64,000 nucleotides of DNA from CAZSLC01 sp964607675. Lineage in GTDB: Bacteria; Bacteroidota; Bacteroidia; Bacteroidales; UBA932. How positions within the stretch are numbered: the first letter of the stretch is position 1; each line of letters opens with the position of its first letter. The notes under the pieces are model-generated. The model saw only the letters and a list, made by a program, of their open reading frames with translations. It ran no database searches and was not told the DNA's origin. Location: positions 50,778-114,777 of the forward strand of contig CAZSLC010000002.1 in the NCBI GenBank assembly GCA_964607675.1, in the 5' to 3' direction. Below are positions 17,264-25,442 of this stretch, piece after piece. The translations under genes were made by a program, and so were the position numbers.

Positions 17264-18487
17264 CTATCTTCTTCCGCCACCAGATCTTCCTCCACCTGAA
17301 TAACTACCACCACCAGAATAGCTGCTTCTTGATGAACTGCTGCTGCTGTTTGAATAACTGCTTCTTGTCGAGTTGCTGCTATTATTATAACTACTCCTTG
17401 ATGAGTTAGAACTATTGCTGCTTCTGCTATAGCTTGACCTATCATTATTATTTTCTGTAGAGTAGTTGACACCGCCTCTTCTTGTTGCAGAACTGCTATT
17501 TGATGAGGAATTTTGCATCTCATTCTGAGATGATGATTGACGATACCTCGATGAACTTGAATTACTATTAGCCACTGCTCTTCTGTTGGAGTTAGCATTT
17601 ACGTACCCTGTCTCAATCTGTTTAGTGACACCTGCCCCAGATCCACTCCTTCTGATGGTGGAGCTACCAGTATTACCTGCATTACCTATGCTACCAGTAT
17701 TACTTGTGTTACCTCTTACATAACTTGTGTTGTTAGATATGCTGTTGCCCCTTGTTTGATTGATTGTAGGGTTTCTCCTTTGAGAGTATCTGCTGTTATC
17801 AGCAGGGGTGTTGTGTCTATTTTGACCATAAACGACATTCCTGTCAGAGTATTGTGGATATGGGTAGGGTCCATACCAAGGGTTGTACCAAGGACTATAC
17901 CATGGATCATAATACCCACCCCATCCATAGTACCATGGATTATACCAAGGGCTATACCATGGATCGTACCAACCACCACAGCCATAATACCAAGGGTTGT
18001 AAAATCCACCCCATCCATAATGCCAAGGGTTATGCCAGCTCCATGCCCAATTCATCCTCCAACTATTACTATATGGGCCCCATCCCCATGGATCGTTCCA
18101 ATAAGGATAAGAGTATGAGTCTTCTACTAAGAAATTGATGGAAAATGAGTATGTAGAGTCGTTGAATTTATTGATTCTCTCCTCGTAACTCTCGCCGTCA
18201 AGGAGTACCAGATATGATTTTTCAGGCTCAAAATTCAACTCTGCAACACCATTTTTCAATTTGATAGTGTCAACATCCATTCTCGAAACTACCTCTTTCT
18301 TGCGCTCAATAGTTTGGTTGGTTAAATCGTTAAGTTGCTTGTTTTCAGCTGTGATAAGCTCTTTATTTATCGGATTTGGCTGGTAATAGATACCATCTTC
18401 GTATTCGGAAGAATAGTAAGATGATGTTCCACAAGAGCCAAGAATCAACATGCTCAAAAAGCCAAATATTAAAAAACTCTTTTTCAT
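17264..18487 (-). CDS. Low-complexity lipoprotein with Trp/Tyr/Pro and Ser/Asn tracts
   Basis: I do not recognise a named family for this 407-residue protein. It begins with a lipoprotein signal (LSMLILGSC, lipobox cysteine near residue 19). Residues 20-125 look like an ordinary N-terminal domain with a charged helix around QTIERKKEVVSRM. Residues 130-205 are repeats of the type NPWYYGWGG and YDPWYSPWY. From about 210 to the end it is Ser/Asn/Arg/Gly-rich and finishes with SGGGRSGGGRR. It is probably anchored in the outer membrane and may self-assemble or bind carbohydrate or aromatic compounds, which is a guess. It lies upstream of the porin gene and has a real Shine-Dalgarno sequence. Confidence 0.8.
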   Translation of the reverse strand: MKKSFLIFGFLSMLILGSCGTSSYYSSEYEDGIYYQPNPINKELITAENKQLNDLTNQTIERKKEVVSRMDVDTIKLKNGVAELNFEPEKSYLVLLDGESYEERINKFNDSTYSFSINFLVEDSYSYPYWNDPWGWGPYSNSWRMNWAWSWHNPWHYGWGGFYNPWYYGCGGWYDPWYSPWYNPWYYGWGGYYDPWYSPWYNPWYGPYPYPQYSDRNVVYGQNRHNTPADNSRYSQRRNPTINQTRGNSISNNTSYVRGNTSNTGSIGNAGNTGSSTIRRSGSGAGVTKQIETGYVNANSNRRAVANSNSSSSRYRQSSSQNEMQNSSSNSSSATRRGGVNYSTENNNDRSSYSRSSNSSNSSRSSYNNSSNSTRSSYSNSSSSSSRSSYSGGGSYSGGGRSGGGRR

Positions 18488-18490
18488 AAT

Positions 18491-18499
18491 TCACCTCCT
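18491..18499 (-). promoter_or_regulatory. Strong Shine-Dalgarno sequence of the low-complexity lipoprotein gene
   Basis: On the minus strand AGGAGGTGA ends three bases before the ATG at 18487. It is a near-perfect anti-16S complement, unusual here because nearly all other starts in the window lack one. Confidence 0.7.
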
Positions 18500-18522
18500 G
18501 TGTTATTTTGTTTTTATTTTCT

Positions 18523-18530
18523 TACTTTTG
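18523..18530 (+). promoter_or_regulatory. Candidate -7 box for proS
   Basis: TACTTTTG is a full TAnnTTTG match, 64 bases upstream of the ATG at 18595. It is the best promoter match in the divergent region; the -33 element is weak. Confidence 0.45.
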
Positions 18531-18594
18531 CGGTGTCAAAAAACACTTTGTTTACACAAATGTATCAAAAAATATACCAAATACAAATTTAGAA

Positions 18595-20073
18595 ATGGCA
18601 AAAGAAGTAACAAATAGAGAAGAAAATTACTCTCAATGGTACAACAATTTGGTTGTAAAGGCAGATTTAGCAGAAAATTCGGCAGTCCGTGGTTGTATGG
18701 TTATCAAACCTTATGGTTACGCTATATGGGAAAAAATGCAAGCACAACTTGATAAAATGTTTAAAGAGACAGGGCATCAAAACGCCTATTTTCCTCTATT
18801 TATCCCCAAATCATTTTTGAGTAAGGAGGCAGAACATGTAGAAGGGTTTGCAAAGGAGTGTGCAGTAGTTACCCACCACAGATTGATGACCAACCCAGAT
18901 GGCCCTGGTGTGGTAGTTGACCCAGATGCCAAATTAGAAGAGGAGTTGATAGTTCGTCCAACATCAGAGACAATCATTTGGAATACTTACAAAAATTGGA
19001 TCAAATCGTATAGAGATCTCCCTATCCTTTGTAATCAATGGGCCAATGTGGTGAGGTGGGAAATGAGAACCAGACTTTTCCTTAGAACAGCTGAATTTTT
19101 ATGGCAAGAGGGACATACTGCACATGCTACTTCGCAGGAAGCAGTTGAAGAGGCAGAAAGAATGATAAATGTATATGCGGAATTTGCAAGAAAATATATG
19201 GCACTGCCAGTTGTCGTAGGGAAAAAGACTCCGACAGAAAGATTTGCTGGTGCCTTGGATACCCTCTGTATAGAGGCAATGATGCAAGATGGAAAGGCCT
19301 TACAAGCAGGTACTTCGCATTTTCTTGGTCAAAATTTTGCCAAAGCATTTGATGTCCAATTTGCATCAAAAGAGGGAAGGCTTGATTATGTTTGGGCTAC
19401 TTCGTGGGGCGTTTCTACCAGATTGATGGGGGCATTGATTATGGCACACAGTGACAACAATGGCCTTGTGCTTCCGCCTGCTTTAGCTCCGATAAAAGTG
19501 GTGATGGTGCCAATATACAAAGGAGATGAGGAGCTTACCACTATGGTTTCATATATGAAGGAGATACAGAAGGAACTGGATCAACTTGGCATCTCGTCGA
19601 AGATAGATGATAGAGACAATGTTCGTTCTGGGTTCAAATTTGCAGAATGGGAGTTGAAAGGTGTTCCTGTTAGAATCGTGATTGGAGCAAGGGATCTTGA
19701 AAAAGGGGTGGTTGAACTGGCGAGGAGGGATACACTCGAAAAGAAAACAATAGAAAGGGGGGGGCTATCTCAATATATCAGTGCCCTGCTCGATGAAATG
19801 CAGAACAATATTTACAATAAGGCTCTCAAATTTAGAGAGGAAAACACTTGTAAAGTTGACACATGGGAAGAATTCAAAGAGAAAATAGAAGATGGGGGAT
19901 TTCTCCTTTGCCATTGGGATGGGACAGCAGAGACAGAAGCGAAGATAAAAGAGGAGACAAAGGCGACAATAAGATGTATCCCATTGGATACCGATGTAAT
20001 AAAAGAAGAGGGAAAATGTGTATATTCAGGTAAACCTTCGAAACAAAGAGTTATATTTGCGAGAGCATACTAA
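18595..20073 (+). CDS. proS: Prolyl-tRNA synthetase, archaeal/eukaryal type
   Basis: This enzyme charges tRNA-Pro. I chose the ATG at 18595 ([16 protein letters not shown]), because this is where type-3 ProS proteins begin. The 29-codon upstream extension would start before the predicted promoter. The protein is about 492 residues. It has class II motif 2 in [27 protein letters not shown], motif 3 near the [17 protein letters not shown] glycine/arginine segment, an anticodon-binding domain (about 285-390) and a C-terminal zinc-binding-like domain ending RVIFARAY. It has no INS editing domain. This type is usual in Bacteroidota. It is followed after eight bases by a hypothetical gene. Confidence 0.96.
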   Translation: MAKEVTNREENYSQWYNNLVVKADLAENSAVRGCMVIKPYGYAIWEKMQAQLDKMFKETGHQNAYFPLFIPKSFLSKEAEHVEGFAKECAVVTHHRLMTNPDGPGVVVDPDAKLEEELIVRPTSETIIWNTYKNWIKSYRDLPILCNQWANVVRWEMRTRLFLRTAEFLWQEGHTAHATSQEAVEEAERMINVYAEFARKYMALPVVVGKKTPTERFAGALDTLCIEAMMQDGKALQAGTSHFLGQNFAKAFDVQFASKEGRLDYVWATSWGVSTRLMGALIMAHSDNNGLVLPPALAPIKVVMVPIYKGDEELTTMVSYMKEIQKELDQLGISSKIDDRDNVRSGFKFAEWELKGVPVRIVIGARDLEKGVVELARRDTLEKKTIERGGLSQYISALLDEMQNNIYNKALKFREENTCKVDTWEEFKEKIEDGGFLLCHWDGTAETEAKIKEETKATIRCIPLDTDVIKEEGKCVYSGKPSKQRVIFARAY

Positions 20074-20081
20074 TTAATATT

Positions 20082-20792
20082 ATGAAAACAGATAATGATG
20101 TACCGCTGCGGGAGCAGATAGTAGAGATTCTAAATAACAAGTCAATAGTAAAGTCTGATGTTTTTGATCAGTGCTTTGAAGTGTTCAATATATTGAAAGA
20201 GGTCCTTAGTGGAATAAGCAATGATATTAGTGAATTGTTAGATGAAACATGTGATAGGAGGGTTAGACTTGAGTATCGTGATAGAGGAAAATTTGAGGCT
20301 GAGCTTAAGTTTGCAGATGATGTTTTGATATTCAGTATGAATACGGATGTATATGTTTTCGATAGAAATCACCCTATTTGGAAAGAAAATTTTGTTAAAG
20401 AGAATCCATATAATGCTTATTGTGGAGTAATTAGCGTATATAATTTCCTTTCAGATTCGCTAAAATACAATAGACCAGATGACTTAGGATATTTGGTAGC
20501 CCGTTTGTTTATCAATAAAGATAAAATATTCTTTGTAGAAGGTAAGAGACAAGAGAAGCAAAACACATCAATGTTTGGACAGTATAAAATGTCAAAAGAG
20601 AGCTTGGTATCTATAGTTGAGGCTGCAATTAAATATTCGTTGACATTCGATTTACTTGTTCCCCCTTTTGATTTGGTAAAAGAGATGAGTGTTGGGATGA
20701 TTAACAATAAGATAGAATCATCTAAAATGAGAGTAGGGAAAAGAATAGGGTATGGATATAATTCTGATGACGTATTAAATAGCGATAAATGA
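20082..20792 (+). CDS. Conserved hypothetical protein
   Basis: I do not recognise this 236-residue protein. It has no signal peptide or membrane segment. The first 75 residues are helical and acidic. The centre, with DVLIFSMNTDVYVFDRNHPIW and GVISVYNFLSDSLKYNRPDD, looks like a mixed alpha/beta domain. A basic C-terminus (SKMRVGKRIGYGYNSDD) follows. It starts eight bases after proS and overlaps the DUF3078 gene by four bases (ATGA), so it is in a rightward operon proS-hypothetical-DUF3078-tilS. Composition and codon use look like its neighbours, so it is probably a resident Bacteroidota gene. Confidence 0.75.
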   Translation: MKTDNDVPLREQIVEILNNKSIVKSDVFDQCFEVFNILKEVLSGISNDISELLDETCDRRVRLEYRDRGKFEAELKFADDVLIFSMNTDVYVFDRNHPIWKENFVKENPYNAYCGVISVYNFLSDSLKYNRPDDLGYLVARLFINKDKIFFVEGKRQEKQNTSMFGQYKMSKESLVSIVEAAIKYSLTFDLLVPPFDLVKEMSVGMINNKIESSKMRVGKRIGYGYNSDDVLNSDK

Positions 20793-21796
20793 AACGAAAC
20801 AGATTTCTCACTTATGTAGTATTATTCTTTTCGTGTCTATTTTTTTTGATGCAGGCACAAATGTATGCTCAAAATAATCTGACACCAATAAAAGATAATT
20901 TAACGGGTGCTCAGGAGTTGTGTTTGGTGGTAGTATCTAAAATTGAAATTCCTGAAATTCAATACACCCCAGTTGAACCACCTAAATATTGGACCAATGG
21001 ATTATTAACCCAGATAGGTTTTTCACAAGTATCCTTGACCAATTGGGCCGAGGGTGGATCTGGTTCTATAGCAATGAATGCATTCCTTGATGGTAATGCA
21101 AACTATGCAAGGGGCAAAATGATATGGGAAAATAGGATAAAAGGGTCCTATGGATTTATTCAGTCTTTTGGAGATCATTACAAAAAAAGTGACGACAAAA
21201 TTCAGCTTGGGAGTAAATGGGGTTATAAAGCTATTGAAAAATTGTATTTTTCGGCTGATTTCAACTTTAGAACTCAATTTTCCCCTGGATATACCTACTC
21301 TGGAGATGTTAAAACTCTTCAATCAAGTTTCTTTGCCCCTGCATATATGTCATTAGGTCTTGGTATTGATTATAAGCCATTCAAATCACTGTCTATCAAT
21401 TTTGCACCTTTGACAGGCAATTTTGTTATAGTAGGAATAAAAGAGTTAAGGGCAAAGTATGGTAATAAAGAGGATGAAGGGATAAGAACTGAGCTTGGAG
21501 CTCAATTGAAAGCAGAATTTAAAACATCATATAAAATATTTTCAGTAGGTACCGTCCTTACCCTGTTTTCCAATTTCCTCCACAATCCTCAAAATATTCA
21601 AGTTTATTGGGATTTTGATTTAGGATTTAAAGTTGCTAAATTCTTTACCATTGGGCTTCGAACCAATCTTATATACGATGACAATATTCTCATAGCTGAT
21701 AAAAACGGAGAAAATTTAGCCCCAAGAGTTCAGTTTAAAGAGAATTTAAGTGTCAACTTTACATATGTATTTGGTAAATATTTGAAGGCTAAATAA
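20789..21796 (+). CDS. DUF3078 domain outer-membrane protein
   Basis: This 335-residue protein has a signal peptide (hydrophobic core YVVLFFSCLFFLM, cut near AQA or YAQ at about residue 28). It then has the DUF3078 hallmark YWTNGLLTQIGFSQVSLTNWAEGGSGSI, with repeated amphipathic strands and the C-terminal VNFTYVFGKYL. It is probably an outer-membrane beta-barrel of Bacteroidota with unknown cargo. The ATG overlaps the upstream stop by four bases, and its own TAA shares one base with the tilS ATG. The tight packing argues for co-translation but not for shared function. Confidence 0.82.
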   Translation: MKRNRFLTYVVLFFSCLFFLMQAQMYAQNNLTPIKDNLTGAQELCLVVVSKIEIPEIQYTPVEPPKYWTNGLLTQIGFSQVSLTNWAEGGSGSIAMNAFLDGNANYARGKMIWENRIKGSYGFIQSFGDHYKKSDDKIQLGSKWGYKAIEKLYFSADFNFRTQFSPGYTYSGDVKTLQSSFFAPAYMSLGLGIDYKPFKSLSINFAPLTGNFVIVGIKELRAKYGNKEDEGIRTELGAQLKAEFKTSYKIFSVGTVLTLFSNFLHNPQNIQVYWDFDLGFKVAKFFTIGLRTNLIYDDNILIADKNGENLAPRVQFKENLSVNFTYVFGKYLKAK

Positions 21797-23151
21797 TGTT
21801 ACAGACTATTTTTGATGAAAATATCAGGACTTTAGTTAAAGAGAACATAGATAATTGTAAAATTCTCCTGGCTGTTAGTGGAGGAATAGATTCTATGTGC
21901 ATGGCAACTTTGTTTTTACATTCTCACCTTAATCTAAAGTTTGGTGTAGCTCATGTCAATTTTCAATTAAGAGGTGAAGATAGTGTTAAAGATCAACAAC
22001 TCGTTGAAGATTGGGCAAAAGAACACAATGTGGAGTTCTTTTCAACGCGCTTTGAAACTAAACAGTATGCAAAACAAAATTCAATCTCTACTCAAATGGC
22101 GGCGAGGGAGTTAAGATATGATTGGTTTGCCCAACTGATGAATGAGAATCATTATGATTTGCTTTCAGTCGCTCATAACCAGGATGATAGCGTAGAAACT
22201 ATGTTTTTGAACCTGCTTAGGGGAACGGGAGTTAAAGGGCTCACAGGGATAAAAAAGGTCAATGGTAATATCATCAGACCCATTTTGAATATTTCACGAA
22301 AAAGCATATCTGAGTATGTGGAGCAGAAAGGGGTGAGTTATCGTGATGATAAGACCAATTTTGAATCTCACTATTCACGCAATAGACTACGTAATATCAT
22401 ATTCCCTGAATTTAAAAAGATAAATCCATCCTTTCTTAATACTATTACAAGAAATACCTCTTATTTAAATCAAGTGGCTGAAGTATTAGAAGATTTGTAT
22501 AAATCAAAGGAAGGGACTCTTTTTGAAAACAAAGGAGATGAGACCACTATTATAATAGATGAATTAAAAAAAGAACGTCATCCAAGTTTCTGGCTCTTTT
22601 CAATTTTAGAACAAAAAGGCTTTAACAGCTCACAACTTTCTCAAGTTTTGCTCGCCATTGATGGACAAAGCGGTAAAGTATTTATTTCTTCAACACACCA
22701 ACTCGTAATAGATAGGGGAGAGATCAAAGTATATCCGATTGAGAATGAATCAGATTATATTTTAAGTATTACAGAGCCAGGATTTTATTCCTTCAAAGGG
22801 ATATCGTTCAAATTAGATCTTTTCGTGCCTGATGAAGATTTCAAACCCATTCCTCAATATGGCGAACTCTATTTCGATGCTGAAAAGATAAAATTTCCTA
22901 TTGTCTGTAGAAGTTGGAAGGCAGCTGATAGGTTTCGCCCTTTTGGTATGGAAAAAGGATTTAAAAAAATCAGTGATTTTTATACAGATATCAAATATAG
23001 TATGAGAGAGAAAAATCGCCAACCCATCCTCTTTGATGGAGAGGAGATTATATGCCTCCCTGGTCTAAGAAGTGATAATCGATATAGAGTTACCAAAAAA
23101 ACAAGGATAATCGGAGAAATATCGGAACTAAACTATTCCCCCCAATCATAA
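21796..23151 (+). CDS. tilS: tRNA(Ile)-lysidine synthase
   Basis: TilS converts C34 of tRNA-Ile(CAU) to lysidine, so the tRNA reads AUA codons. The 451-residue protein has the N-type ATP-PPase loop AVSGGIDSM at about residues 27-35 and the adenylation region with LSVAHNQDDSVETMFLNLLRGTGVKGL. It also has YSRNRLRNIIFPEF, a middle domain, and a C-terminal domain around RSWKAADRFRPFGM and KKTRIIGEI. Its start shares one base with the preceding stop. Its last 19 bases overlap the sppA end on the other strand. Confidence 0.95.
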   Translation: MLQTIFDENIRTLVKENIDNCKILLAVSGGIDSMCMATLFLHSHLNLKFGVAHVNFQLRGEDSVKDQQLVEDWAKEHNVEFFSTRFETKQYAKQNSISTQMAARELRYDWFAQLMNENHYDLLSVAHNQDDSVETMFLNLLRGTGVKGLTGIKKVNGNIIRPILNISRKSISEYVEQKGVSYRDDKTNFESHYSRNRLRNIIFPEFKKINPSFLNTITRNTSYLNQVAEVLEDLYKSKEGTLFENKGDETTIIIDELKKERHPSFWLFSILEQKGFNSSQLSQVLLAIDGQSGKVFISSTHQLVIDRGEIKVYPIENESDYILSITEPGFYSFKGISFKLDLFVPDEDFKPIPQYGELYFDAEKIKFPIVCRSWKAADRFRPFGMEKGFKKISDFYTDIKYSMREKNRQPILFDGEEIICLPGLRSDNRYRVTKKTRIIGEISELNYSPQS

Positions 23152-24890
23152 TAATATGGAAGACGTGCGTAGGTGCCGATAATTTCATCTTTCAGTGATA
23201 AATACGTATCCTTAATCAACTCTTGTGGGTCAGTTATTAGTTTTACGGAAGCACCGCTTTTGTTTATTTGCTCCATCAGTTTTTCAAGCGTACCTGTTAC
23301 GACAGGGTATTCTACAAGCCTATATTCTTCCAAATTGGCAGATGTCGCTGCGTAATGAATGGCATCTATAAGCCCCCCTTTAGAGTCGGCAAGTTTGATG
23401 TTAAGTGCGTCACTACCAGCCCATACTCTTCCTTGTGCTACGCTGTCAACTTGTGCTACGCTCATATCCCTTCCACCTGAAACAACATCCAAAAACATAT
23501 CATATATTCTCTCTACATCCCTCTGCATAGATGCTATCTCAACATTATCAAGAGGTCTTTGAAGCGATAACATATCGGAGTGTTTATTGGAGTTTATACT
23601 TACAGAGTTGATATTTATTTTATCCATTGTCCCTTTAAATGATGGAATCATGCTGAATACACCTATTGAGCCTGTCAATGTGAGATTGTTTGTGAAAATC
23701 TTATCAGAATTGGCAGCAATCCAATATCCACCTGAGGCAGCATAATCTCCAAATGAGACAATTATTGGTTTTACTTCTCTTAAAAGTAGAAGTTCTTGAC
23801 GTATTATTTCGGCAGCATTTGCAGCTCCACCAGGGGAGTTAATCCTAAAAACTACACTTTTTATAGTGCTATCCCTCCTAACTTTAGAGATAATATTGCT
23901 GAATTTCTCAGAAGAAATCCCTTTTTCTTTATCAAAGGTAATCTCTCCGTCTGCATATATAACAGCAATTTTATTTTTAATCTTGTATGATGGCTTGTTA
24001 ATCCCTTTTGAGTATGTCTCAATCGAGGTCATTTTTAAGTCTTTTTCTTTGTCAACCTGGAAGAGAGTGCATAGTTGCTTGCTCATTTGTTCCCTTGTCA
24101 ATATCTCATCGACTAAGGAGGCATTTTTCATATCTTCAGGAAAAGAAAGATTCAAATTATCTATATTATTGTTGAAAGATTCAATCGACATACCTCTTGA
24201 TTCACAAATAGATGCAGCGATACTGTTCCAGATAGAAGATACCATTACTTGATTTTGCAACCTATTCTCTTCGCTGATAGAGCTATTGATAAACTGCTCC
24301 CCAGCTGATTTGAATTTGCCATGACGAATAAGTTGGATGTTAACCCCTATACTTTGCAAGATATCTTTGAAGAACATTAAATTGGTACTTAAGCCAATCA
24401 AATCGTTCGTGCCAGCAGGACTGATATAGATTTTATCTGATGCAGAAGCAAGGTAATAACCTAATTGAGAAAAATGTTCGCCATAGGTTATGACGGCCTT
24501 CCCCGATTGTTTAAATCTTAAAAGAGCATCTCTAATCTCTTCTGCGTGTGTCAATCCACATTTAAGATTAAAAGGATTCATGTAGATAAACTCAATCCTT
24601 GGGTCGTCAGCTGCGGCATCTATTGCTTGGACGAAATCGAGTATTCCGATTGTACTCGAAGAGGACGAAGAGAGTGGGTTGATAATGTTCATTGGATCAT
24701 CGGAGGTTTGTTCTGTGATTGCATTAGAAAAATCTAATTTTAAGATAGATTTTTGAGGTATTTCAGGAGTAGTGGTTTTTGAAAAAGAGATCATTGATCC
24801 TATGACTGAAAATGAGACCATTGCCACTAAAAAAAGTGCAATAAATGTCCCTATCAAGGATGCAAGAAGTGTTTTGAAAAATGATTTCAT
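23133..24890 (-). CDS. sppA: Signal peptide peptidase SppA, 67K type
   Basis: SppA degrades cleaved signal peptides at the inner membrane. The 585-residue protein has one N-terminal membrane anchor (about residues 7-35) and two tandem ClpP-like domains. The lysine of the Ser/Lys dyad is in the segment RHGKFKSAGEQF near residue 190, and the serine is in YAASGGYWIAAN near residue 387, as expected for the long double-domain form. INSPGGAANAAE marks the oxyanion region. It is a single leftward gene, convergent with tilS and divergent from the HYC_CC_PP gene. Confidence 0.95.
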   Translation of the reverse strand: MKSFFKTLLASLIGTFIALFLVAMVSFSVIGSMISFSKTTTPEIPQKSILKLDFSNAITEQTSDDPMNIINPLSSSSSSTIGILDFVQAIDAAADDPRIEFIYMNPFNLKCGLTHAEEIRDALLRFKQSGKAVITYGEHFSQLGYYLASASDKIYISPAGTNDLIGLSTNLMFFKDILQSIGVNIQLIRHGKFKSAGEQFINSSISEENRLQNQVMVSSIWNSIAASICESRGMSIESFNNNIDNLNLSFPEDMKNASLVDEILTREQMSKQLCTLFQVDKEKDLKMTSIETYSKGINKPSYKIKNKIAVIYADGEITFDKEKGISSEKFSNIISKVRRDSTIKSVVFRINSPGGAANAAEIIRQELLLLREVKPIIVSFGDYAASGGYWIAANSDKIFTNNLTLTGSIGVFSMIPSFKGTMDKININSVSINSNKHSDMLSLQRPLDNVEIASMQRDVERIYDMFLDVVSGGRDMSVAQVDSVAQGRVWAGSDALNIKLADSKGGLIDAIHYAATSANLEEYRLVEYPVVTGTLEKLMEQINKSGASVKLITDPQELIKDTYLSLKDEIIGTYARLPYYYDWGE

Positions 24891-24924
24891 ATAGTTAAAA
24901 GTTATTAAATCAAGATTAAATTCA

Positions 24925-24954
24925 TTGCGAAATTAATGATTTTATATATCTTTG
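24925..24954 (+). promoter_or_regulatory. Promoter of the HYC_CC_PP/TonB receptor cluster
   Basis: TTG (24925-24927), 19 bases, then TATCTTTG (24947-24954) fits the Bacteroidota promoter pattern. The ATG at 24962 is only seven bases after the box, so the message should have little or no leader. Confidence 0.6.
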
Positions 24955-24961
24955 TCAAATT

Positions 24962-25369
24962 ATGGCGAAAAAAGCGATAGGGATAATTAATATTTGTTTG
25001 ATTATATCTGTATATGTGATTTCAAACATGGGCTATGCTGTCCACAAATGCAAAAGTTGTGATTCAGCAGACGCTGTTTCCTTATTGCTGGGACAAGTCT
25101 CTTGTGATGCTTTTCACCACACCGAACATAATCACACAGAACATGACCATGGACACAGTTTGAATACGTGTTGTTCTACAAAGGTGGTTTTATTGACTGC
25201 CGACCAGGAATCGACACCTGATCTCTTTATAAACCCAATTTCACCAGATTTTATTATTTTAACATATCCTCAGATCCTAACTGACGTAGAGGTTTTACCA
25301 TATATCTCTTACTATAGGATGTTAGAAGATCCTCCAATAACTGACAATTTTACAATTCTCAGAATTTGA
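24962..25369 (+). CDS. HYC_CC_PP-type small exported protein
   Basis: This 135-residue protein has an N-terminal hydrophobic segment (about 5-24) ending near the motif HKC at about residue 28, where the family name has HYC. It then has a CxxC pair, a histidine cluster (HHTEHNHTEHDHGH, about 58-71), the CC pair near 76 and PP near residue 123. This fits the HYC_CC_PP family of Bacteroidota, which is named for those motifs and has no proven function. The Cys and His content and the TonB-receptor and HMA neighbours point to periplasmic metal binding, probably copper or a similar soft metal; that is inference. Confidence 0.75.
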   Translation: MAKKAIGIINICLIISVYVISNMGYAVHKCKSCDSADAVSLLLGQVSCDAFHHTEHNHTEHDHGHSLNTCCSTKVVLLTADQESTPDLFINPISPDFIILTYPQILTDVEVLPYISYYRMLEDPPITDNFTILRI

Positions 25370-25392
25370 TCATTACATATCCAATTTTATAA

Positions 25393-25413
25393 TGTGCGTT
25401 TTCTTAACGCACA
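25393..25413 (+). other. Hairpin between the HYC_CC_PP and TonB-receptor genes
   Basis: TGTGCGTT and AACGCACA form a perfect eight-base stem around a five-base loop, 30 bases before the receptor ATG. There is no T-run, so it could be a processing, stability or regulatory element rather than a terminator. Confidence 0.5.
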
Positions 25414-25442
25414 AAAATGTGTTATGTATAAATCAAATAAAA

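Noticed and set aside
17254..18138. Frames in the other phases and strand across the low-complexity lipoprotein gene
   Set aside because: Their His/Gly/Ile- and Ala/Val-rich translations are frame shadows of the NPWYY and Ser/Asn repeats; only the lipoprotein frame has a signal peptide and ribosome site.
18508..18594. Longer N-terminus for prolyl-tRNA synthetase
   Set aside because: The extension would begin upstream of the predicted promoter box and has no family counterpart.
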